From the NCBI GenBank assembly GCA_001655205.1, contig LPNZ01008740.1, positions 1-24,058 of the forward strand: 24,058 nt of DNA, read 5' to 3'. The notes beneath the pieces were generated by a model. That model saw nothing but the letters and a program-made list of their open reading frames with translations. It was not told the DNA's origin and ran no database searches. This document shows positions 1-9,400 of this stretch, piece after piece. This DNA comes from Lenisia limosa. Lineage: Eukaryota; Breviatea. The position numbers were made by a program, and so were the translations under genes. Position 1 is the first letter of the stretch. Each line of letters starts with the position of its first letter.

Positions 1-82
1 AAGTATAACCCCAGAATACATCACAATTTAGTAAGCTTTCTTCTGAACGGGACTTCCTTGAGAACAAACGTGACTGGCCTAC

Positions 83-1695
83 CTTTTCTGACTGAAGCTG
101 TTTGACTGTTTCCTCCATTGTGTGTGAAGCCTTTTTCAACGCCTATGATATTAGGACTATCATACTGTGCTTAAGTAAAATGTGTGTCTGGCATAATATT
201 ATTTCATAAGCCTTTCATTGCTTTAGATTATAAAATAACAATTTATTAGGGAATATGACATGATTAACTGAATTAGGAAGCAAGTACATTTCCTGACTCC
301 AAAAAAAATCAAAATCAAAATGTCGACATACCAATAAACGGATACTTTTCAGCTGGAACAGCTCCTGGGTATGGGCTTCTTTGATTTTAATTTGTCTGAA
401 ACGTTATTTTGTCAAGAGAAATTCATTAAAACTCGAATCATCACATACATAGTACAAATATTAGAAACAACTCAAATAAATTGCTTTCCAAGAGGTCCAT
501 TCAAATACAAATGAAATACAAGGCTATATAATACATATGTTTGGGGTTAAATAGGTGAGAATTTATATTGTCTTCAATATTCCGTTAAAATGACATGGTT
601 AGGAGTGTTTTGGCTTGAATATTATCTTTTAAAATTCTCAACTCTTCACAATCCTGATCTGATCAACATAGCACCCCCCCCCCCATACTCGTACTGAGCC
701 TCCGNNNNNNNNNNNNNNNNNNNNNNNNNNNNNNNNNNNNNNNNNNNNNNNNNNNNNNNNNNNNACTTCACTTGCAGGCTCTCAAACTCAGCCTGGAATA
801 GTTAGGGTCGAGACAAGAAGATGGATTTGTTATACATCCAAAACAGTTCTAAACCATCTTGCCTATCAGACCAATTATACACTGAGGATTAACGCTAACT
901 GAATTTAAATACGATATTGAGAGCAATATCCAAAGAGTCAATGTCAAAACAGCTGTATATTAATGAATACACACTAACAGTAGTGCTTGATGCTACAGAA
1001 CCACAAAAAGCTATTGCTATATTCCAATTACGATGGAGTAGCCCATATTTTCTCTATTTTTCTTGACAATTCTCCGAAGTCAACAAATTTAACAATTCTT
1101 CTCTCCTTCATAACTGCTCTATCACCCCAATCCATCTGTTTTATTGAAATAATGGCAATAATCCGTTAACCGTTGGCATGCTAGTTACACCCAACACTCT
1201 GAGAAATCCCCCCCCCCCCCCNNNNNNNNNNNNNNNNNNNNNNNNNNNNNNNNNNNNNNNNNNNNNNNNNNNNNNNNNNNNNNNNNNNNNNNNNNGCCAT
1301 TTTGAACAGCGTTTTGGGGGCAATGAACTCGTGCTTGACAGGCTGTACTGGGGTCTGCCGAAACCGTTACCAACGTGAACATCATGGAAGAAAAAAGTAA
1401 CGGACAGAATGTTAGTAATGACTCACCAGAGAGGCAAAGGGCTTTCGTTGTGACACGGGAGTTGCAAAAATGGATGTTCTGTGCGGGGTTTTCATTGGGG
1501 AAGAGAGAGGGTTCTGGTTGATGTTGAGATTTTCATTTGATTTCGGGATGGGGGTTGAGGAATACGGCTTGAGTGAGGCAGAGAGGCGAACTGGGGACTG
1601 TAATGGAGCATCAACATGGCCCTAGAAAGTAGTTAGAACGATTCAGAAGAGATGGGGGTCCAGACAGAAACTGGCAGTTGAGAATATGCTTGCAT
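83..1695 (-). CDS. Partial gene: membrane protein with Ser/Thr-Pro-rich N-terminus and coiled coil
   Basis: I do not recognise the family. Exons read on the minus strand, in order: 1672-1695 (ATG at 1695), 1427-1621, 1296-1354 (enters a gap), 1032-1135, 979-992, 900-952, 765-792 (enters a gap), 689-704, 332-395 and 83-142. The gene continues past the left edge. Exons 1 and 2 encode about 73 residues rich in S, P and T, with SPVR, TPIPK, SSPMKTPHR and ATPVSQR, which suggests a disordered, phosphorylatable region. A charged segment (MKERRIVKF, ELSRKIEKIW) follows, then one hydrophobic helix (VLTLTLWILLSISYL). After it comes Q/E/K/L-rich coiled-coil sequence (AQYEQIKIKEAHTQELFQLK, MEETVKQLQSEK). 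Acceptors at 793 and 1622 have CTAAC branch sites. This order (disordered head, one membrane span, coiled coil) is seen in SUN-type nuclear-envelope proteins, but no SUN domain is in view. The 14-nt exon at 979-992 is the weakest piece. Confidence 0.55.
705..764. other. Assembly gap (60 N)
   Basis: Unknown bases between two minus-strand exon fragments of the membrane/coiled-coil gene. An 11-base C run (674-684, G on the coding strand) lies 20 bases to the left, just inside the next intron. Confidence 0.95.
1222..1295. other. Assembly gap (74 N) abutting a 14-base C run
   Basis: The gap starts directly after C14 at 1208-1221 and swallows the 3' end of an exon (1296-1354, minus strand) and the start of the next intron. 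Confidence 0.95.
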
Positions 1696-2003
1696 AATGG
1701 CGACTCTTCGGAATTTCTCTTATAAGTTTCTACAGCTAATAGTCTCGTAATCTATTCTGCGCTTAAAACGTGTATAGGCTCTACCAGTGGTCTTCAAGGA
1801 CTATTCTTGAAGTGTTCATCCTGTCTAATATTCATCAATACACTATTCTCTACTCATTTATCGTATCCAAGTTGGTCTTTGTTTATTTTGTTTATTTTTT
1901 AATTTTTTTTTTAAAACACTTTAAAAACATATAAATACCCGCGGTCATAGTATATAAGAGAATCATTTATTCCCAAAAAGCGTCTTTTTTCGTTGATAAC
2001 AGT
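1696..2003. promoter_or_regulatory. Divergent intergenic promoter region
   Basis: This AT-rich spacer lies between two divergent start codons (1695 minus, 2004 plus). On the plus strand a TATATAAG box lies at 1951-1958, about 50 bp before the ATG. On the minus strand a TTATAAGAG sequence at about 1716-1724 lies some 25 bp before the ATG, close for a TATA box. T-rich and A-rich tracts fill 1885-1930. No coding exon was seen here. Confidence 0.5.
1951..1958 (+). promoter_or_regulatory. TATA box of the small cysteine-rich protein gene
   Basis: TATATAAG, a consensus TATA box, lies about 50 bp upstream of the ATG at 2004, which would place transcription start some 20-25 bp before the start codon. 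Inferred from position and sequence only. Confidence 0.6.
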
Positions 2004-2350
2004 ATGTGTTGGGCTACTAAGTGTGATAAGTGCTCTAAAATGACCTGGGGTGGTTGTGGCGCCCACATCGATCAAGTTCTCGCCCCTGTAAGCCTCTATC
2101 TATGACATACGTAGTTTTCTTCCGTATAAAAATGTAAGGGTGTCTCCATGTCCCAGTTAGCACACTTTTTTTCACATGTGTAGTACAGCGACGCTGACAA
2201 GTGCAAGTGCCCTCGCCAAGCGCCTGTTAGGTGAGTTATTAGGATTTGAATCGGTTTCCGCAAACCAGACAAGTCAGTCTTCCCGCCTTCGCTCGTGCTT
2301 CGTTTTGGGTATTGATCTCTAATTCTTACAGACGGGGTTGGGGCTTCTAA
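2004..2350 (+). CDS. Small cysteine-rich (CxxC / GCGxH / CxC) protein, 49 aa
   Basis: Three exons: 2004-2087, 2184-2230 and 2332-2350 (stop TAA 2348-2350). Phases agree (0, then 2), and donors (GTAAGC, GTGAGT) and acceptors (GTGTAG, TTCTTACAG) are strong. The protein starts MCWATKCDKCSKMTWGGCGA and continues with H21. After a short spacer the second exon gives DADKCKCPRQAPVR. Cysteines 7, 10, 18, 35 and 37 with H21 suggest a small metal-binding fold. From memory, short proteins with CxxC, TWxGCGxH and a later CxC occur widely in fungi and bacteria, with no function known to me. The first in-frame ATG after an upstream stop was chosen. The gene is convergent with the glutamine synthetase and diverges from the membrane-protein gene. 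The longer minus-strand open frame over 2096-2359 is its shadow. Confidence 0.75.
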
Positions 2351-2432
2351 TTGCGACACCCAATCGCTCGAGATGGTTGCATAGTTTCTTTTCCCCCTTT
2401 GTTTTCCCCTTCTTTCTGATGTGATGCACGTA

Positions 2433-2451
2433 TTTATTACTTCGCTTTATT
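2433..2451 (-). terminator. Poly(A) signals of the glutamine synthetase gene
   Basis: Two AATAAA hexamers on the minus strand (TTTATT at 2446-2451 and 2433-2438) lie 136-154 nt past the stop codon at 2587. They are the first such signals downstream and fit a 3' UTR of about 150-170 nt, ending shortly after the convergent small gene's stop codon at 2350. Confidence 0.55.
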
Positions 2452-2462
2452 CATTGAGTGAT

Positions 2463-2484
2463 AATACGCTTGATTAAGCGTATT
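2463..2484. repeat. Perfect 9-bp stem-loop in the glutamine synthetase 3' UTR
   Basis: AATACGCTT, a GATT loop, then AAGCGTATT. It lies about 100 nt past the synthetase stop and 12 nt before its first AATAAA. It could be an RNA structure at the 3' end or chance. Confidence 0.6.
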
Positions 2485-2586
2485 CTCCTCTGATAACCAG
2501 ACGAGTAACAGTTGCCTTTTTTTTGCTCAATATCGAATTACATTCGGACTCAATAGCAGCAATACCGAGACACACGAAGAAAGAAC

Positions 2587-5500
2587 CTAGTTGTTGGCAA
2601 GGATGGCGAGGTAGGCCTCGATCCAGCCCTCAGGGAAGACATTGCCGGCCTCGAAGGTCTTCTGGTGCTCCTTAAGGCACACGGCGACATCACGATGGCA
2701 GTGGGGGACGTTGCTGCCCTCCTGCAATTGTCAACAGTCAGTCAACACGCTTAAAACATTCTTATACTTGAACTTGACATTTCCCCTTTTAAAAATTCTC
2801 TTGAGGGAAATGTCAAGTACAAGTATGAGAAGCCAAATTCTCTCATGTAAGAGAAAAAGAAAACCCTCCAGAAGATCCAATCACCCTCACCTTGGAGCCG
2901 GAAGAGGTCTTGGCAAGAACCTCATCAATGTTCTTCAGGCCAGCACCGAGAACCATGGTTTGGGCAATACCGGCAAGGAGAAGATGGGGGTGGGCTGAGC
3001 CGTCGCCAAGACGGAACTCAACGGTAGCCGGTCCGACAGGCTGAATCGTAAAATAGGGCTAAAGGTTGGCTTAACTGTGAAAAAAAAAAAATTAATAATA
3101 ATAAAAGGGGGAGTCTCTCTTTTATCAAATGTCTGTGTATTCTTATTATCAAAAAGGGGGTGAAGGCTCTCTCAATTGGTTAGAGCGTCCAAATCAAACA
3201 ATCAAAGAGGAAAAGACAAACCTTGTCGTCAGCGCTGAAAGGCTGGATGGGAAGGCGGACGAGGGCATGACGGTCGAACCATCCCCAAGAGACAGAGGTG
3301 GGGGCTTCCTTGCCCTGGGTGAGGCGGACGAAGGAGTCGTCAACACTACAGGGGTGAGCAGAGAGTGAAACATCGTTNNNNNNNNNNNNNNNNNNNNNNN
3401 NNNNNNNNNNNNNNNNNNNNNNNNNNNNNNNNNNNNNNNNNNNNNNNNNNNNNNNNNNNNNNNNNNNNNNNNNNNNNNNNNNNNNNNNTAAACCATGAGG
3501 AAGATAAAAGAAAGAAGATTTCATCAAAGAGAAGACGAAAACGGAATCCTCCGTACCGGTTACCGAAGGCCATGAGGGCGCCACCGGCAAGGACAAGGCC
3601 GGCAATGAGCCACTTAGCCTCTTTGGAGACCTTCATGGGGTCACCTGGGGGGGGGGCAGCAGTGAGAAATACCATAATAATTATTAACGATACGCAAGCA
3701 CCACATACCCATTCAAATAAGCACTCCTCCTCCTCCTTATTTTAGATCACAATAACTATTCTGGTGAGTACACCCTTCCCCCACCGTTGGCGTCCTCGGT
3801 GAGGTTACCGATGTGCTTGCCGTTGACGACGGGGGACATGTGGAAATGCATGCCTGAGCCGGCGTGGTGGAGCTGAGGAGTTAATGTGTGGAATATAAAT
3901 ACGATGGATCTGGCCGAAGCCGTCCACACTTATCCATAGGAACTAGACAACCGGTTGTAAATAGAGATGATAAATATTGATGTGAAATGCTCATACCAAG
4001 ATGGTAAAATAGCTTGATCAATCTCCATCAAATATACCCAACACTCTTGTTGCCACCCAATTTCATCACCCCCCCCCCCAACCTTGACCATGGGGGCGAA
4101 GGTCACATGCATGTTGTTGTTGTAGGCGAGACGGCGGAGGACCCACTAATGAGTCAATAAATGCCGAACATTGAGATGGTATCTTTGAATTGTGATATAT
4201 TAAAGATGAAAGCAACTCAAAAAGGAAAGCACTAGTGGGGGGGGGGGGGGNNNNNNNNNNNNNNNNNNNNNNNNNNNNNNNNNNNNNNNNNNNNNNNNNN
4301 NNNNNNNNNNNNNNNNNNNNNNNNNNNNNNNNNNNNNNNNNNNNNNNGGCAAGATTTAGCATTATCGGCTGACCTCGGAGAGGATGACGGCATCGGCAGC
4401 CTTGCGGAGGGGGGCAAGGGCAAGCTCAATCTCGTGCTGCTCCCAGGCGATACCTTTAGAACGTTAAAAGGATGAAGAACAAAAACTAAAATCGAACAAC
4501 ACACTCCACTTGAAACGAAAACAACTTAAAGCCCCCACTCCAAAACACACCCTCACACACATTTAAACAACACACACCCCCTCTCTCTCTCACCGTCCTC
4601 GGCGGCGGCGATGTGGCCAACTTCACCGTGGCAGTACTTGATAGGGACACCCATTTGGCGAAGAATGTCACAGGCCTCACGGCGGATCTAAATGATCAGA
4701 ATTGTAGTCCGATGGATGCTGTCTTTATGCGGATACCAAAAAGCGGCGATGAGTTACGGTATTCAAGGAATAGACCCCACATGCACAACCGTTGATCCGA
4801 AGCTTACAAAAACTTCCAAACCTCAGGCAAAGAAACAGCGGAAACCGACCCCCCCCNNNNNNNNNNNNNNNNNNNNNNNNNNNNNNNNNNNNNNNNNNNN
4901 NNNNNNNNNNNNNNNNNNNNNNNNNNNNNNNAGCGTCGGCGTAAGTGTCGCATTCTCCGGGTCTCTTTCCAAGCTAAGGATATGAGGCAACAGTTAAAAA
5001 CAATGAAAACTTCGGATAGTTACTTTGCAAGAAGAAAATAAATTGTTTTTATGATCACAGGACAGAATCTGCTTTTCCATTCTCATAATCAATAAATGAT
5101 ATGCCCCCCCCCCTCCCAGCCCTCTTACGAAGTACTCGACCTCACCAAGAGCGTGGAGCTCAACNNNNNNNNNNNNNNNNNNNNNNNNNNNNNNNNNNNN
5201 NNNNNNNNNNNNNNNNNNNNNNNNNNNNNNNNNNNNNNNNNNNGGTGCACGAGGACATTGTCTGGAATGTTCTGTACCATTCCATGAAAACGGAGACTAA
5301 AAGACGCTAGTCATGAAAAAACAAAGAATATCGAGTCACATACCTCGCGAAGGTGCTCAATAGCCTTGACAAGGATGCTGTCAGGAGACTGGGGAAGAGG
5401 TTTACCCTCACGGCTAGATTGGTAAGAAAAGATCTTACGAGAAAAAAGGGAAGGAACTCTCGGTTTTCATGCTCTGCCTTTCCCCCCTACTTGAGATGCT

Positions 5501-6073
5501 CGCAGAGGATACAGAGTCCGGGAACCTTGCCGAAGGGGTCGACAAAGGCAGAGTCAAGACGGGGACGAAGGATCATGTCAGACTTCTTACCCATTCCAGT
5601 GTTCTTGAAGAGAGAAGAACCATCAGCACGCTCACCACCGAGAAGGACGGCCTAAAAGATATATTAAAGAGATCTGTCGTTAGTTGGTTTTACCTTGCAG
5701 TGGTCACGGCTACGGACGAAGAAGTCGAGAGTTTTCATCCATCCATCGTTACCAATGTGCATGAGAGAGATAACACGGAGCTAAACAGATGTTATTCTAG
5801 AAGCTTTGAGATTCAACTCACCTCAGACTTGAAGAAGAAGTCAACAAGATCGTCAGCAGACCAGTCACAAGACTTCTTGTTCAGAGAGGTCTCAATAGTG
5901 CCCTGAGGTAGGTTCTCAACCTAAATCGTCATCGCTTTGTCTTTCACTAAAATCTAGAATTCCCTCAAGACTATTAATAGATAGTTTCTGCTCTGTTTCC
6001 AGGTTAAATACATACTCTCTCAATAAACCCAGCAAACCTCCATAGCGACAGAACGGATTCCTTCTTGAGCCAT
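2587..6073 (-). CDS. glnA: Glutamine synthetase (type-I-like), 15 exons, two gaps in or beside coding sequence
   Basis: Catalyses ATP-dependent ligation of ammonia to glutamate. Exons (minus): 6038-6073 (ATG 6073), 5822-5920, 5694-5780, 5491-5651, 5344-5413, 5244-5271 and 5129-5164 around a gap, 4932-4973 into a gap, 4594-4687, 4374-4453, 4083-4145, 3785-3872, 3557-3644, 3222-3345, 2891-3040 and 2587-2721 (stop TAG). About 459 residues are visible. Diagnostic stretches, with roles inferred from the type I family: HALGEVEYF (metal-binding Glu pair), YCHGEVGH and AWEQHEIELALAP (metal-binding Glu), HHAGSGMHFH (metal/ATP His), MAFGNR and SWGWFDRHALVRLP (Arg), VEFRLGDGSAHPHL (Glu/Arg). All the expected segments are present. 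The motifs resemble prokaryotic-type synthetases more than the short eukaryotic type II. Codons are rich in third-position C, unlike the neighbouring RING-CH gene. The fragment at 5244-5271 (NIPDNVLVH) is uncertain. Confidence 0.93.
2761..2829. repeat. 25-bp-arm inverted repeat inside the last glutamine synthetase intron
   Basis: Arms 2761-2785 and 2805-2829 are complementary at 23 of 25 positions (core ACTTGACATTTCCC), with a 19-nt loop. The hairpin lies wholly inside the 169-nt intron 2722-2890. Confidence 0.85.
3378..3488. other. Assembly gap (111 N) in a glutamine synthetase intron
   Basis: It lies inside the intron between exons 3557-3644 and 3222-3345. Both exons join in phase (codon CG/T), so no coding sequence appears to be lost. 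Confidence 0.9.
4251..4347. other. Assembly gap (97 N) next to a 14-base G run
   Basis: It lies inside the intron between synthetase exons 4374-4453 and 4083-4145 and directly follows G14 at 4237-4250. The exons on both sides join in phase 0, so coding sequence is probably intact. Confidence 0.9.
4857..4931. other. Assembly gap (75 N) removing synthetase coding sequence
   Basis: The exon ending YADA at 4932 runs into the gap, and the left flank is C8 (4849-4856), intronic on the minus strand. Compared with the family, a short stretch before IRREACDILRQMGVP is missing. Confidence 0.9.
5165..5243. other. Assembly gap (79 N) within the synthetase EVEYF exon region
   Basis: Open reading frame flanks both sides (NIPDNVLVH on the right, VELHALGEVEYF on the left, minus strand). 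The true size is doubtful, because related proteins have only a few residues between the preceding helix (KAIEHLRE) and the ELHALGEVEYF strand. Confidence 0.85.
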
Positions 6074-6457
6074 TGTTCTTGATAAGATTATAACCTTAAA
6101 GTTGTTTCAAGCAATATAAATTTTCTAGAATTTTTTTATAAATATATCAACGGGTGTACCACATGTTATACTCTGGAGCTCCCTGTTCTCTGTTCACTCT
6201 TTATTTTATGCTAATTCAGTGCTAATTTGCTAATTTACATAAAAAAATCACAATATGAATAATTGTACATAGAGTTTAATATATACCTTTTTTGTAATCT
6301 CGGTACGCAAAACTTCCGTATTAGGAAAGTTTGATACGTTCCTCTAATAAAAATCGAAAATTATGTCTAATTACAACGTCACACATTCACAAATAAAGAG
6401 AAGAAGTAGAGTACAGTCCATCTGAATTTCTGACTTTGATATCTATGTAACATCGAC
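6074..6457. promoter_or_regulatory. Bidirectional intergenic region between glutamine synthetase and the RING-CH gene
   Basis: An AT-rich spacer of 384 bp lies between two divergent start codons. It holds the minus-strand TATA box at 6131-6140 and three copies of TGCTAATT at 6209-6216, 6220-6227 and 6228-6235. No clear TATA box serves the plus-strand gene. No exon was seen. Confidence 0.5.
6131..6140 (-). promoter_or_regulatory. TATA box of the glutamine synthetase gene
   Basis: On the minus strand the sequence reads TATAAAAAAA, within TATATTTATAAAAAAA, some 58-67 bp upstream of the ATG at 6073. The spacing is similar to that of the small plus-strand gene's TATA box. Confidence 0.5.
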
Positions 6458-9400
6458 ATGATCGCAAACCTCCCGCCACCAATCCTCACCCCCGCCTCTC
6501 CAATAGTTGACCCCTGGGACGACCCCCATTCGCCGCTGTTAGCTTCGCCTGTCGTTCGAACACGAAGTGCCCCAATCCCTCGGTTCACGCATCTCGGGAG
6601 ACGCTTTGCTGAAAGGGTGTGAGGGCGGTTGTACTTTCGGTTCGATTGCTTGATCATTGAGACGTATTTTGATAGTTCACCGATTTTTTGTCCTCATTAT
6701 GACAGAGGAGGGCACAACTGCTCTTTGGAGGGACCCCTTTGTCAGAAAGGCCGCAGCGTCGTGTTCATGGTTTGTGAGGATGTATAAATGGGAGGATGGT
6801 GACCAACTTTTGTACTGATGCATGGGTGTATTAGGGTGTCTTTGAGATGGGCATAATGGGGTATTGGTGTATTATGGTGGTGTATTTGTGTTAGGCGGTG
6901 TATTATGCGACTAATTTCCAATAAGAAAATCGTGTAAAATTTCACAATAGTCAGGCGAAATTCATAATGTGTCTGATAGTTTGGAAAATAGGAAGGACTC
7001 AAATCAATTAAAAGTATCATATTCTGATGTTAGTCTCCAATTTACAATTTTCATTTCTTGAATAACTAGTAACACGAACTCGCGTTTCCGAAATTGTTAT
7101 TCTAATTTGGTCAATAGATTTCTGTTTAACTTACCATATCTTGTTTCTTTTCACTTTCTAGGTGACCACAGAGAAGAACAAGCTCCGCATGATGATGTAT
7201 GCCAAAGCCTTTACTTAACTGCGTCGATATTTCAATGATTTAATAGAAATACTTTGATCGATAAACATGAGATGATATATACTTTATGCAGATGAATGTA
7301 CATATCATATGATGATAGTAGTAATTAGTATCTAATTGTATAGCAGCCATACATTGCATGTGATCAATAGCGTTTAAATGTAAACCAATAACATACTCAA
7401 CTAAATGAATTGTCTTGCATTCAAAAACCCAACTCCCTTAATCTTAACAGGGTATGCATCCGAACATCGAAGACGGCCACGATTCAAAGAAACATGACGC
7501 AAATGATGCACCAAAGGCGGTGTCGCGTGGGTTGGATGTGATTTTGAACATAAAAGTAACATATTAGTGCTTATCTTTGGTTCCAATAGAAATAACAAAT
7601 GTCAATATTCAACGTAGAGTTTCAGAGTTCTGAAACTAATATAAAGCTCGGAAAATAGCAGAAAAGCTTCTACCCTATGTCCAACGATTATGGGCTCATC
7701 AATTACAAGTTAACCCCTCCGAATCTAACGTATTCGTTGGAGCCCATCACATGAGACTGATACAGTTCATATTACATATACATACAGACACTGGCCGAGA
7801 TAGTACTAACTCGATTTTCTCAAGATTAATGCACAATACCTGTGTCAGGACGTATCGTGTTCAGTGTAGGATTTCAAAATCAATAAGGTGTTCCTTCTGT
7901 CTAATATAATTGATTCATCTATATAGGAGGATCACTGAAGGAGGAACAAGAAACAAACGATGACGATAAAAATGAGGATGAAGATGACGAGTGCATCATT
8001 TGTAGATGGTAGGCGCTCTCATCATTCAAGATTGTTTATTTTTCCTAAAGTATTTCCTTCTCAATACTTGATTATAATCCCTGAACATTGTTTTTCTCTT
8101 CAATTATATCCTAGGTCTCAATACTTTCCAACAGAGTGAATCTGTAATTTAAATATAGTGTAGAACTTTGAATTCGGAATTGACTCCAGTCTTATATCGT
8201 ATTTCTGGAAATGGTACATAAATTTCCAACATTTGCTGTAGCGTATACCAAATCACCTAATGATTTGAATATTGACCGATGTTTACCGAATTACATGCTG
8301 GAATTTTAATTCTATGACGAATGATGTAGAATATTTAATAACTTTCCGTAGTGGCAATGAAGAAGGCCGTTTGATTCGTCCGTGTAAGTGTAAGGGAAGT
8401 GTTGCCTATGTCCATCCCGATTGTTTGCAGCAATGGACCCAACAAAGCGGGGCTGAGGTACATTGAAATTCTTGCCAAGAGGCACGTTTGAGTTCTATAG
8501 CATATCATCAATTTTTTACACCAAAAAACCGGTATAATATCGAACTCTATCAGGACTTATCGAGGGTGTCAGTCATTTTGGAATCATAGGGAAGCCCTGT
8601 AATTATACATGGAGATGAGAAATAAAATAAGTTCTGTAATTAATTATACTTCAGAAATGCACGACTTGTCAAGCCAGGTATCGGGTGCGGCATGAAAGCA
8701 ATTGGTCCTTAACGTGTAAGTTTGTGTCTGTAGTTAATAAGTAAAAAGAAAAAAGTGGTATGTTTCTGAAACAAGACAAAAAAAGATAAATTTTTACAAC
8801 TACAGACCCCCTTTTAAGACAAGCCGATTTTTTTTATCGATAAATCCTCGACAGTTTTGTATTACTGCGCGTAAATGAAAGACTATTGTGAAATGTTTTA
8901 ACCTCATCAGGGTACTACATGTGCGTTGTTATAACAATGTTGACAAAGGTGGCAACTCATACCGCTCCCCGAATCCTTGTTAGTGAGATATAAATGAGTA
9001 ATACCAAAGGGAGAAATCTAAATTGATGAATCTTACAATGAAACATATAATATAGCTAAATGATATATATTTGAGTATGATCTCATATAACGAATTCCGT
9101 CCATGAGTGTTGTGTGTATGATATTTTCATTTTACCGACTAGATTTCGTGGATGCCCGTACCCCTTCATTTTATTATTATTTCGCTACCTCTCTTAGGAT
9201 CTCTTGGAATGTAAGCGTCACGGATTACGCTGATATTTCATATTTTCTTCGTTTTGATTCAATAAACACTGGATTCGTGGTTTTCATTTCATTCAAAAAG
9301 CAACGACAATGTATACAATGTGACAAAAAATGGTTACTTTTGTATTTGAAAAACTTAGCAATTGAAATTAAAAATCAGTAACTAAGAATAAACTATGGTA

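Noticed and set aside
2096-2359. 87-aa minus-strand open frame
   Set aside because: It overlaps the three plus-strand exons of the cysteine-rich protein and is antisense to them. Its sequence has no recognisable features. Complementary splice-like signals on this strand are mirror images of the plus-strand sites, and a candidate spliced reading has an in-frame TAG.
2184-2384. Alternative plus-strand reading ending SLEMVA at 2384
   Set aside because: It is open and protein-like, but needs phase 2 from the first exon, which ends in phase 0, and would lose the CxC motif.
3129-3368. 79-aa plus-strand open frame, and similar ones over 2642-5906
   Set aside because: They are antisense to glutamine synthetase exons and their introns; the open frames follow from the GC-rich exons on the other strand.
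1181-4347. Open frames running through N runs
   Set aside because: Codons of unknown bases are counted as open, so these frames carry no evidence.
6379-6657. 92-aa minus-strand open frame
   Set aside because: Antisense shadow of the first RING-CH exon (6458-6618), which has the right start context, a GTGAGG donor and a phase match downstream.
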